Below are positions 10,017 through 23,230 of a DNA stretch of 64,000 nt, one piece after another. The DNA is from Auanema rhodensis (Eukaryota > Nematoda > Chromadorea > Rhabditida > Rhabditidae), in assembly GCA_964057225.1 (NCBI GenBank), contig OZ059894.1, forward strand, positions 682,001 through 746,000, in the 5' to 3' direction. The notes under the pieces are model-generated. The model had not been told where the DNA came from, did not search any database, and was given only the letters and a program-made list of their open reading frames with translations. The position numbers were made by a program, and so were the translations under genes. Every line of letters starts with the position of its first letter. Position 1 is the stretch's first letter.

Positions 10017-12145
10017 TGAAGCGAGATACATACCAAGTGCACATCACGTGTACATTTAATTAGCATAAATTAAAGTTCACGTAAATTTCAAAGTCATGGT
10101 TACCATGCACCAATATCAATAAAAATTTGTTTTTAGACTAATATATACATGGGGAATCTAATTTTGAAAACCGCATCTCTTTATCTTTCACGTGAAGCGA
10201 GTTTCATACCAAGTGCACATCACGTGTACATTTAATTAGCATAAATTTAAGTTCACGTAAAATTCACAGTCATGGTTACCATGCACCAATATCAATAAAA
10301 ATTTGTTTTTAGACTAATATGGACATGGGGAATCTAATTTTGAAAACCAGATCTCTTCATCTTTCACGTGAAGCGAGTTTCATACCAAGTGCACATCACG
10401 TGTACATTTAATTAGCATAAATTAAAGTTCACGTAAATTTCAAAGTCATGGTTACCATGCACCAATATCAATAAAAATTTGTTTTTAGACTAATATATAC
10501 ATGGGGAATCTAATTTTGAAAACCGCATCTCTTTATCTTTCACGTGAAGCGAGTTTCATACCAAGTGCACATCACGTGTACATTTAATTAGCATAAATTT
10601 AAGTTCACGTAAAATTCACAGTCATGGTTACCATGCACCAATATCAATAAAAATTTGTTTTTAGACTAATATGGACATGGGGAATCTAATTTTGAAAACC
10701 GGATCTCTTCATCTTTCACGTGAAGCGAGTTTCATACCAAGTGCACATCACGTGTACATTTAATTAGCATAAATTAAAGTTCACGTAAATTTCAAAGTCA
10801 TGGTTACCATGCACCAATATCAATAAAAATTTGTTTTTAGACTAATATGGACATGGGGAATCTAATTTTGAAAACCGCATCTCTTCATCTTTCACGTGAA
10901 GCGAGTTACATACCAAGTGCACATCACGTGTACATTTAATTAGCATAAATTAAAGTTCACGTGAATTTCAAAGTCATGGTTACCATGCACCAATATCAAT
11001 AAAAATTTGTTTTTAGACTAATATGGACATGGGGAATCTAATTTTGAAAACCGCATCTCTTTATCTTTCACGTGAAGCGAGTTACATACCAAGTGCACAT
11101 CACGTGTACATTTAATTAGCATAAATTAAAGTTCACGTAAATTTCAAAGTCATGGTTACCATGAACCAATATCAATAAAAATTTGTTTTTAGACTAATAT
11201 GGACATGGGGAATCTAATTTTGAAAACCGCATCTCTTCATCTTTCACGTGAAGCGAGTTACATACCAAGTGCACATCACGTGTACATTTAATTAGCATAA
11301 ATTTAAGTTCACGTAAATTTCAAAGTCATGGTTACCATGAACCAATATCAATAAAAATTTGTTTTTAGACTAATATGGACATGGGGAATCTAATTTTGAA
11401 AACCGGATCTCTTCATCTTTCACGTGAAGCGAGTTTCATACCAAGTGCACATCACGTGTACATTTAATTAGCATAAATTAAAGTTCACGTAAATTTCAAA
11501 GTCATGGTTACCATGCACCAATATCAATAAAAATTTGTTTTTAGACTAATATGGACATGGGGAATCTAATTTTGAAAACCGCATCTCTTCATCTTTCACG
11601 TGAAGCGAGTTACATACCAAGTGCACATCACGTGTACATTTAATTAGCATAAATTAAAGTTCACGTGAATTTCAAAGTCATGGTTACCATGCACCAATAT
11701 CAATAAAAATTTGTTTTTAGACTAATATGGACATGGGGAATCTAATTTTGAAAACCGCATCTCTTTATCTTTCACGTGAAGCGAGTTACATACCAAGTGC
11801 ACATCACGTGTACATTTAATTAGCATAAATTAAAGTTCACGTAAATTTCAAAGTCATGGTTACCATGAACCAATATCAATAAAAATTTGTTTTTAGACTA
11901 ATATGGACATGGGGAATCTAATTTTGAAAACCGCATCTCTTCATCTTTCACGTGAAGCGAGTTACATACCAAGTGCACATCACGTGTACATTTAATTAGC
12001 ATAAATTTAAGTTCACGTAAATTTCAAAGTCATGGTTACCATGAACCAATATCAATAAAAATTTGTTTTTAGACTAATATGGACATGGGCAATCTAATTT
12101 TGAAAACCGCATCTCTTTATCTTTCACGTGAAGCGAGTTACATAC
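9858..12145 (+). repeat. 13-monomer block (2,288 bp), first of a tandem pair
   Basis: The block starts at the chimeric monomer joining GTAAACC and GAGATACAT and ends before the next such chimera. It equals the following 9-monomer block plus four extra monomers: ACCGGATC at about 10,700 recurs 704 bp later at about 11,405 in a second chimeric monomer. The 9-monomer form is likely ancestral, with the extra four added by unequal exchange. Confidence 0.82.
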
Positions 12146-13729
12146 CAAGTGCACATCACGTGTACATTTAATTAGCATAAATTAAAGTTCAAGTAAATTT
12201 CAAAGTCATGGTTGCCATGCACCAATATCAATAAAAATTTGTTTTTAGACTAATATGGACATGGGGAATCTAATTTTGTAAACCGCATCTCTTTATCTTT
12301 CACGTGAAGCGAGATACATACCAAGTGCACATCACGTGTACATTTAATTAGCATAAATTAAAGTTCACGTAAATTTCAAAGTCATGGTTACCATGCACCA
12401 ATATCAATAAAAATTTGTTTTTAGACTAATATATACATGGGGAATCTAATTTTGAAAACCGCATCTCTTTATCTTTCACGTGAAGCGAGTTTCATACCAA
12501 GTGCACATCACGTGTACATTTAATTAGCATAAATTTAAGTTCACGTAAAATTCACAGTCATGGTTACCATGCACCAATATCAATAAAAATTTGTTTTTAG
12601 ACTAATATGGACATGGGGAATCTAATTTTGAAAACCAGATCTCTTCATCTTTCACGTGAAGCGAGTTTCATACCAAGTGCACATCACGTGTACATTTAAT
12701 TAGCATAAATTAAAGTTCACGTAAATTTCAAAGTCATGGTTACCATGCACCAATATCAATAAAAATTTGTTTTTAGACTAATATATACATGGGGAATCTA
12801 ATTTTGAAAACCGCATCTCTTTATCTTTCACGTGAAGCGAGTTTCATACCAAGTGCACATCACGTGTACATTTAATTAGCATAAATTTAAGTTCACGTAA
12901 AATTCACAGTCATGGTTACCATGCACCAATATCAATAAAAATTTGTTTTTAGACTAATATGGACATGGGGAATCTAATTTTGAAAACCGGATCTCTTCAT
13001 CTTTCACGTGAAGCGAGTTTCATACCAAGTGCACATCACGTGTACATTTAATTAGCATAAATTAAAGTTCACGTAAATTTCAAAGTCATGGTTACCATGC
13101 ACCAATATCAATAAAAATTTGTTTTTAGACTAATATGGACATGGGGAATCTAATTTTGAAAACCGCATCTCTTCATCTTTCACGTGAAGCGAGTTACATA
13201 CCAAGTGCACATCACGTGTACATTTAATTAGCATAAATTAAAGTTCACGTGAATTTCAAAGTCATGGTTACCATGCACCAATATCAATAAAAATTTGTTT
13301 TTAGACTAATATGGACATGGGGAATCTAATTTTGAAAACCGCATCTCTTTATCTTTCACGTGAAGCGAGTTACATACCAAGTGCACATCACGTGTACATT
13401 TAATTAGCATAAATTAAAGTTCACGTAAATTTCAAAGTCATGGTTACCATGAACCAATATCAATAAAAATTTGTTTTTAGACTAATATGGACATGGGGAA
13501 TCTAATTTTGAAAACCGCATCTCTTCATCTTTCACGTGAAGCGAGTTACATACCAAGTGCACATCACGTGTACATTTAATTAGCATAAATTTAAGTTCAC
13601 GTAAATTTCAAAGTCATGGTTACCATGAACCAATATCAATAAAAATTTGTTTTTAGACTAATATGGACATGGGCAATCTAATTTTGAAAACCGCATCTCT
13701 TTATCTTTCACGTGAAGCGAGTTACATAC
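12146..13729 (+). repeat. 9-monomer block (1,584 bp), second of the tandem pair
   Basis: It begins with the same GTAAACC/GAGATACAT chimera (12,278) and carries TATATAC, ACCAGATC, TATATAC, ACCGGATC, a G50 monomer and GGGCAATCT in the order seen from 9,858. It lacks the four-monomer extra segment. It overlaps the 12,513-16,213 duplication, so this region took part in more than one event. Confidence 0.82.
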
Positions 13730-16213
13730 CAAGTGCACATCACGTGTACATTTAATTAGCATAAATTAAAGTTCAAGTAAATTTCAAAGTCATGGTTGCC
13801 ATGCACCAATATCAATAAAAATTTGTTTTTAGACTAATATGGACATGGGGAATCTAATTTTGTAAACCGCATCTCTTTATCTTTCACGTGAAGCAAGTTA
13901 CATACCAAGTGCACATCACGTGTACATTTAATTAGCATAAATTTAAGTTCACGTAAAATTCAAAGTCATGGTTACCATGAACCAATATCAATAAAAATTT
14001 GTTTTTAGACTAATATGGACATGGAGAATCTAATTTTGAAAACCGCATCTCTTTATCTTTCACGTGAAGCGAGATACATACCAAGTGCACATCACGTGTA
14101 CATTTAATTAGCATAAATTAAAGTTCACGTAAATTTCAAAGTCATGGTTACCATGCACCAATATCAATAAAAATTTGTTTTTAGACTAATATGGACATGG
14201 GGAATCTAATTTTAAAAACCGCATCTCTTTATCTTTCACGTGAAGCGAGTTACATACCAAGTGCACATCACGTGTACATTTAATTAGCATAAATTAAAAT
14301 TCACGTAAATTTCAAAGTCATGGTTACCATGAACCAATATCAATAAAAATTTGTTTTTAGACTAATATGGACATGGGGAATCTAATTTTGAAAACCGCAT
14401 CTCTTTATCTTTCACGTGAAGCGAGTTACATACCAAGTGCACATCACGTGTACATTTAATTAGCATAAATTTAAGTTCACGTAAATTTCAAAGTCATGGT
14501 TACCATGAACCAATATCAACAAAAATTTGTTTTTAGACTAATATGGACATGGGCAATCTAATTTTTGAAAACCGCATCTCTTTATCTTTCACGTGAAGCG
14601 AGTTACATACCAAGTGCACATCACGTGTACATTTAATTAGCATAAATTAAAGTTCAAGTAAATTTCAAAGTCATGGTTGCCATGCACCAATATCAATAAA
14701 AATTTGTTTTTAGACTAATATGGACATGGGGAATCTAATTTTGTAAACCGCATCTCTTTATCTTTCACGTGAAGCAAGTTACATACCAAGTGCACATCAC
14801 GTGTACATTTAATTAGCATAAATTTAAGTTCACGTAAAATTCAAAGTCATGGTTACCATGAACCAATATCAATAAAAATTTGTTTTTAGACTAATATGGA
14901 CATGGAGAATCTAATTTTGAAAACCGCATCTCTTTATCTTTCACGTGAAGCGAGATACATACCAAGTGCACATCACGTGTACATTTAATTAGCATAAATT
15001 AAAGTTCACGTAAATTTCAAAGTCATGGTTACCATGCACCAATATCAATAAAAATTTGTTTTTAGACTAATATGGACATGGGGAATCTAATTTTAAAAAC
15101 CGCATCTCTTTATCTTTCACGTGAAGCGAGTTACATACCAAGTGCACATCACGTGTACATTTAATTAGCATAAATTAAAATTCACGTAAATTTCAAAGTC
15201 ATGGTTACCATGAACCAATATCAATAAAAATTTGTTTTTAGACTAATATGGACATGGGGAATCTAATTTTGAAAACCGCATCTCTTTATCTTTCACGTGA
15301 AGCGAGTTACATACCAAGTGCACATCACGTGTACATTTAATTAGCATAAATTAAAGTTCAAGTAAATTTCAAAGTCATGGTTGCCATGCACCAATATCAA
15401 TAAAAATTTGTTTTTAGACTAATATGGACATGGGGAATCTAATTTTGAAAACCGCATCTCTTTATCTTTCACGTGAAGCAAGTTACATACCAAGTGCACA
15501 TCACGTGTACATTTAATTAGCATAAATTTAAGTTCACGTAAAATTCACAGTCATGGTTACCATGCACCAATATCAATAAAAATTTGTTTTTAGACTAATA
15601 TGGACATGGGGAATCTAATTTTGAAAACCGCATCTCTTCATCTTTCACGTGAAGCGAGTTTCATACCAAGTGCACATCACGTGTACATTTAATTAGCATA
15701 AATTAAAGTTCACGTAAATTTCAAAGTCATGGTTACCATGCACCAATATCAATAAAAATTTGTTTTTAGACTAATATATACATGGGGAATCTAATTTTGA
15801 AAACCGCATCTCTTTATCTTTCACGTGAAGCGAGTTACATACCAAGTGCACATCACGTGTACATTTAATTAGCATAAATTAAAGTTCACGTAAATTTCAA
15901 AGTCATGGTTACCATGAACCAATATCAATAAAAATTTGTTTTTAGACTAATATGGACATGGGGAATCTAATTTTGAAAACCGCATCTCTTCATCTTTCAC
16001 GTGAAGCGAGTTACATACCAAGTGCACATCACGTGTACATTTAATTAGCATAAATTAAAGTTCACGTGAATTTCAAAGTCATGGTTACCATGCACCAATA
16101 TCAATAAAAATTTGTTTTTAGACTAATATGGACATGGGGAATCTAATTTTGAAAACCGCATCTCTTTATCTTTCACGTGAAGCGAGTTACATACCAAGTG
16201 CACATCACGTGTA
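12513..16213 (+). repeat. 3.7-kb segmental duplication, copy 2 (offset 8,273 bp)
   Basis: This is the partner of 4,240-7,940, including the nested five-monomer tandem pair and its extra T. Differences I saw: ACCAGATC near 12,635 against ACCGCATC in copy 1, C at 14,520, and the copy 1 private changes at 4,826 and 5,456. That is about five differences over 3.7 kb. Confidence 0.85.
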
Positions 16214-17640
16214 CATTTAATTAGCATAAATTAAAGTTCACGTAAATTTCAAAGTCATGGTTACCATGAACCAATATCAATAAAAATTTGTTTTTAGACT
16301 AATATGGACATGGGGAATCTAATTTTGAAAACCGCATCTCTTTATCTTTCACGTGAAGCGAGTTACATACCAAGTGCACATCACGTGTACATTTAATTAG
16401 CATAAATTTAAGTTCACGTAAATTTCAAAGTCATGGTTACCATGAACCAATATCAATAAAAATTTGTTTTTAGACTAATATGGACATGGGCAATCTAATT
16501 TTGAAAACCGCATCTCTTTATCTTTCACGTGAAGCGAGTTACATACCAAGTGCACATCACGTGTACATTTAATTAGCATAAATTAAAGTTCAAGTAAATT
16601 TCAAAGTCATGGTTACCATGCACCAATATCAATAAAAATTTGTTTTTAGACTAATATATACATGGGGAATCTAATTTTGAAAACCGCATCTCTTTATCTT
16701 TCACGTGAAGCGAGTTACATACCAAGTGCACATCACGTGTACATTTAATTAGCATAAATTAAAGTTCACGTAAATTTCAAAGTCATGGTTACCATGAACC
16801 AATATCAATAAAAATTTGTTTTTAGACTAATATGGACATGGGGAATCTAATTTTGAAAACCGCATCTCTTCATCTTTCACGTGAAGCGAGTTACATACCA
16901 AGTGCACATCACGTGTACATTTAATTAGCATAAATTAAAGTTCACGTAAATTTCAAAGTCATGGTTACCATGCACCAATATCAATAAAAATTTGTTTTTA
17001 GACTAATATGGACATGGGGAATCTAATTTTGAAAACCGCATCTCTTTATCTTTCACGTGAAGCGAGTTACATACCAAGTGCACATCACGTGTACATTTAA
17101 TTAGCATAAATTTAAGTTCACGTAAATTTCAAAGTCATGGTTACCATGAACCAATATCAATAAAAATTTGTTTTTAGACTAATATGGACATGGGCAATCT
17201 AATTTTGAAAACCGCATCTCTTTATCTTTCACGTGAAGCGAGTTACATACCAAGTGCACATCACGTGTACATTTAATTAGCATAAATTAAAGTTCAAGTA
17301 AATTTCAAAGTCATGGTTGCCATGCACCAATATCAATAAAAATTTGTTTTTAGACTAATATGGACATGGGGAATCTAATTTTGTAAACCGCATCTCTTTA
17401 TCTTTCACGTGAAGCAAGTTACATACCAAGTGCACATCACGTGTACATTTAATTAGCATAAATTTAAGTTCACGTAAAATTCAAAGTCATGGTTACCATG
17501 AACCAATATCAATAAAAATTTGTTTTTAGACTAATATGGACATGGAGAATCTAATTTTGAAAACCGCATCTCTTTATCTTTCACGTGAAGCGAGATACAT
17601 ACCAAGTGCACATCACGTGTACATTTAATTAGCATAAATT

Positions 17641-20600
17641 AAAGTTCACGTAAATTTCAAAGTCATGGTTACCATGAACCAATATCAATAAAAATTTGTT
17701 TTTAGACTAATATGGACATGGGGAATCTAATTTTGAAAACCGCATCTCTTTATCTTTCACGTGAAGCGAGTTACATACCAAGTGCACATCACGTGTACAT
17801 TTAATTAGCATAAATTAAAGTTCACGTAAATTTCAAAGTCATGGTTACCATGCACCAATATCAATAAAAATTGGTTTGTAGACTAATATGGACATGGAGA
17901 ATCTAATTTTGAAAACCGCATCTCTTTATCTTTCACGTGAAGCGAGTTACATACCAAGTGCACATCACGTGTACATTTAATTAGCATAAATTAAAGTTCA
18001 CGTAAATTTCAAAGTCATGGATACCATGCACCAATATCAATAAAAATTTGTTTTTAGACTAATATGGACATGGAGAATCTAATTTTGAAAACCGCATCTC
18101 TTTATCTTTCACGTGAAGCGAGTTACATACCAAGTGCACATCACGTGTACATTTAATTAGCATAAATTAAAGTTCACGTAAATTTCAAAGTCATGGATAC
18201 CATGCACCAATATCAATAAAAATTTGTTTTTAGACTAATATGGACATGGGGAATCTAATTTTGAAAACCGCATCTCTTTATCTTTCACGTGAAGCGAGTT
18301 ACATACCAAGTGCACATCACGTGTACATTTAATTAGCATAAATTAAAGTTCACGTAAATTTCAAAGTCATGGTTACCATGCACCAATATCAATAAAAATT
18401 TGTTTTTAGACTAATATGGACATGGGGAATCTAATTTTGAAAACCGCATCTCTTTATCTTTCACGTGAAGCAAGTTACATACCAAGTGCACATCACGTGT
18501 ACATTTAATTAGCATAAATTAAAGTTCACGTAAATTTCAAAGTCATGGATACCATGCACCAATATCAATAAAAATTTGTTTTTAGACTAATATGGACATG
18601 GGAAATCTAATTTTGAAAACCGCATCTCTTTATCTTTCACGTGAAGCGAGTTACATACCAAGTGCACATCACGTGTACATTTAATTAGCATAAATTAAAG
18701 TTCACGTAAATTTCAAAGTCATGGTTACCATGCACCAATATCAATAAAAATTTGTTTTTAGACTAATATATACATGGGGAATCTAATTTTGAAAACCGCA
18801 TCTCTTTATCTTTCACGTGAAGCGAGTTACATACCAAGTGCACATCACGTGTACATTTAATTAGCATAAATTAAAGTTCACGTAAATTTCAAAGTCATGG
18901 TTACCATGAACCAATATCAATAAAAATTTGTTTTTAGACTAATATGGACATGGGGAATCTAATTTTGAAAACCGCATCTCTTCATCTTTCACGTGAAGCG
19001 AGTTACATACCAAGTGCACATCACGTGTACATTTAATTAGCATAAATTAAAGTTCACGTAAATTTCAAAGTCATGGTTACCATGCACCAATATCAATAAA
19101 AATTTGTTTTTAGACTAATATGGACATGGGGAATCTAATTTTGAAAACCGCATCTCTTTATCTTTCACGTGAAGCAAGTTACATACCAAGTGCACATCAC
19201 GTGTACATTTAATTAGCATAAATTAAAGTTCACGTAAATTTCAAAGTCATGGTTACCATGCACCAATATCAATAAAAATTTGTTTTTAGACTAATATGGA
19301 CATGGGGAATCTAATTTTGAAAACCGCATCTCTTTATCTTTCACGTGAAGCGAGTTACATACCAAGTGCACATCACGTGTACATTTAATTAGCATAAATT
19401 AAAGTTCACGTAAATTTCAAAGTCATGGTTACCATGCACCAATATCAATAAAAATTTGTTTTTAGACTAATATGGACATGGGGAATCTAATTTTAAAAAC
19501 CGCATCTCTTTATCTTTCACGTGAAGCGAGTTACATACCAAGTGCACATCACGTGTACATTTAATTAGCATAAATTAAAGTTCACGTAAATTTCAAAGTC
19601 ATGGTTACCATGCACCAATATCAATAAAAATTTGTTTTTAGACTAATATGGACATGGGGAATCTAATTTTGAAAACCGCATCTCTTTATCTTTCACGTGA
19701 AGCGAGTTACATACCAAGTGCACATCACGTGTACATTTAATTAGCATAAATTAAAGTTCACGTAAATTTCAAAGTCATGGTTACCATGCACCAATATCAA
19801 TAAAAATTTGTTTTTAGACTAATATGGACATGGGGAATCTAATTTTGAAAACCGCATCTCTTTATCTTTCACGTGAAGCGAGTTACATACCAAGTGCACA
19901 TCACGTGTACATTTAATTAGCATAAATTAAAGTTCACGTGAATTTCAAAGTCATGGTTACCATGCACCGATATCAATAAAAATTTGTTTTTAGACTAATA
20001 TGGACATGGAGAATCTAATTTTGAAAACCGCATCTCTTTATCTTTCACGTGAAGCGAGTTATATACCAAGTGCACATCACGTGTACATTTAATTAGCATA
20101 AATTAAAGTTCACGTAAATTTCAAAGTCATGGTTACCATGCACCAATATCAATAAAAATTTGTTTTTAGACTAATATGGACATGGGGAATCAAATTTTGA
20201 AAACCGCATCTCTTTATCTTTCACGTGAAGCGAGTTATATACCAAGTGCACATCACGTGTACATTTAATTAGCATAAATTAAAGTTCACGTAAATTTCAA
20301 AGTCATGGTTACCATGCACCAATATCAATAAAAATTTGTTTTTAGACTAATATGGACATGGGGAATCTAATTTTGAAAACCGCATCTCTTTATCTTTCAC
20401 GTGAAGCGAGTTACATACCAAGTGCACATCACGTGTACATTTAATTAGCATAAATTAAAGTTCACGTAAATTTCAAAGTCATGGTTACCATGCACCAATA
20501 TCAATAAAAATTTGTTTTTAGACTAATATGGACATGGGGAATCTAATTTTGAAAACCGCATCTCTTTATCTTTCACGTGAAGCAAGTTACATACCAAGTG

Positions 20601-23230
20601 CACATCACGTGTACATTTAATTAGCATAAATTTAAGTTCACGTAAATTTCAAAGTCATGGTTACCATGCACCAATATCAATAAAAATTTGTTTTTAGACT
20701 AATATGGACATGGGGAATCTAATTTTGAAAACCGCATCTCTTTATCTTTCACGTGAAGCAAGTTACATACCAAGTGCACATCACGTGTACATTTAATTAG
20801 CATAAATTTAAGTTCACGTAAATTTCAAAGTCATGGTTACCATGAACCAATATCAATAAAAATTTGTTTTTAGACTAATATGGACATGGGGAATCTAATT
20901 TTGAAAACCGCATCTCTTTATCTTTCACGTGAAGCGAGTTACATACCAAGTGCACATCACGTGTACATTTAATTAGCATAAATTAAAGTTCACGTGAATT
21001 TCAAAGCCATGGTTACCATGCACCAATATCAATAAAAATTTGTTTTTAGACTAATATGGACATGGGGAATCTAATTTTGAAAACCGCATCTCTTTATCTT
21101 TCACGTGAAGCGAGTTACATACCAAGTGCACATCACGTGTACATTTAATTAGCATAAATTAAAGTTCACGTGAATTTCAAAGTCATGGTTACCATGCACC
21201 AATATCAATAAAAATTTGTTTTTAGACTAATATGGACATGGGGAATCTAATTTTGAAAACCGCATCTCTTTATCTTTCACGTGAAGCGAGTTACATACCA
21301 AGTGCACATCACGTGTACATTTAATTAGCATAAATTTAAGTTCACGTAAATTTCAAAGTCATGGTTACCATGAACCAATATCAATAAAAATTTGTTTTTA
21401 GACTAATATGGACATGGGGAATCTAATTTTGAAAACCGCATCTCTTTATCTTTCACGTGAAGCGAGTTACATACCAAGTGCACATCACGTGTACATTTAA
21501 TTAGCATAAATTAAAGTTCACGTGAATTTCAAAGTCATGGTTACCATGCACCAATATCAATAAAAATTTGTTTTTAGACTAATATGGACATGGGGAATCT
21601 AATTTTGAAAACCGCATCTCTTTATCTTTCACGTGAAGCGAGTTACATACCAAGTGCACATCACGTGTACATTTAATTAGCATAAATTAAAGTTCACGTA
21701 AATTTCAAAGTCATGGTTACCATGCACCAATATCAATAAAAATTTGTTTTTAGACTAATATGGACATGGGGAATCTAATTTTGAAAACCGCATCTCTTTA
21801 TCTTTCACGTGAAGCGAGTTACATACCAAGTGCACATCACGTGTACATTTAATTAGCATAAATTAAAGTTCACGTGAATTTCAAAGTCATGGTTACCATG
21901 CACCAATATCAATAAAAATTTGTTTTTAGACTAATATGGACATGGGGAATCTAATTTTGAAAACCGCATCTCTTTATCTTTCACGTGAAGCGAGTTACAT
22001 ACCAAGTGCACATCACGTGTACATTTAATTAGCATAAATTAAAGTTCACGTAAATTTCAAAGTCATGGTTACCATGCACCAATATCAATAAAAATTTGTT
22101 TTTAGACTAATATGGACATGGGGAATCTAATTTTGAAAACCGCATCTCTTTATCTTTCACGTGAAGCGAGTTACATACCAAGTGCACATCACGTGTACAT
22201 TTAATTAGCATAAATTAAAGTTCACGTAAATTTCAAAGTCATGGTTACCATGCACCAATATCAATAAAAATTTGTTTTTAGACTAATATGGACATGGGGA
22301 ATCTAATTTTAAAAACCGCATCTCTTTATCTTTCACGTGAAGCGAGTTACAGACCAAGTGCACATCACGTGTACATTTAATTAGCATAAATTAAAGTTCA
22401 CGTGAATTTCAAAGTCATGGTTACCATGCACCAATATCAATAAAAATTTGTTTTTAGACTAATATGGACATGGAGAATCTAATTTTGAAAACCGCATCTC
22501 TTTATCTTTCACGTGAAGCGAGTTACATACCAAGTGCACATCACGTGTACATTTAATTAGCATAAATTAAAGTTCACGTAAATTTCAAAGTCATGGTTAC
22601 CATGCACCAATATCAATAAAAATTTGTTTTTAGACTAATATGGACATGGGGAATCTAATTTTGAAAACCGCATCTCTTTATCTTTCACGTGAAGCGAGTT
22701 ACATACCAAGTGCACATCACGTGTACATTTAATTAGCATAAATTAAAGTTCACGTAAATTTCAAAGTCATGGTTACCATGCACCAATATCAATAAAAATT
22801 TGTTTTTAGACTAATATGGACATGGGGAATCTAATTTTGAAAACCGCATCTCTTTATCTTTCACGTGAAGCGAGTTACATACCAAGTGCACATCACGTGT
22901 ACATTTAATTAGCATAAATTAAAGTTCACGTAAATTTCAAAGTCATGGTTACCATGCACCAATATCAATAAAAATTTGTTTTTAGACTAATATGGACATG
23001 GGAAATCTAATTTTGAAAACCGCATCTCTTTATCTTTCACGTGAAGCGAGTTACATACCAAGTGCACATCACGTGTACATTTAATTAGCATAAATTAAAG
23101 TTCACGTAAATTTCAAAGTCATGGTTACCATGAACCAATATCAATAAAAATTTGTTTTTAGACTAATATGGACATGTGGAATCTAATTTTGAAAACCGCA
23201 TCTCTTTATCTTTCACGTGAAGCGAATTAC
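17641..23230 (+). repeat. Satellite domain B: near-consensus monomers
   Basis: About 32 monomers close to consensus, nearly all with C at p75. The recurrent variants are GGATACC (18,019 and neighbours), GCAAG, TTTTAAAAACC (19,493 and 22,310) and G at p50. G50 monomers at about 21,171, 21,523 and 21,875 are spaced 352 bp apart, suggesting a local two-monomer rhythm. The first monomers here match a segment near 3,437: TTGGTTTGTA recurs at 17,871, 82 monomers plus 2 bases away. No gene or other element was seen. Confidence 0.8.

Larger units (their letters stand above)
1..17640 (+). repeat. Satellite domain A: variant-rich, nested duplications
   Basis: This stretch carries a set of linked private variants. 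They include GGTTGCC (15 copies, none found elsewhere), TATATACATGG (1,869 to 18,770), GGGCAATCT, TTTTGTAAACC (2,773, 5,589, 6,470, 9,990, 12,278, 13,862, 14,743 and 17,383), AAATTTAAG, GAGATACAT, ACCGGATC and TTCATCTTT. The variants recur in a fixed order over about ten monomers, forming a module repeated several times with internal gains and losses. The right edge is placed after the last GAGATACAT near 17,590; a few A-type variants persist to about 18,800. No gene is present. Confidence 0.85.
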
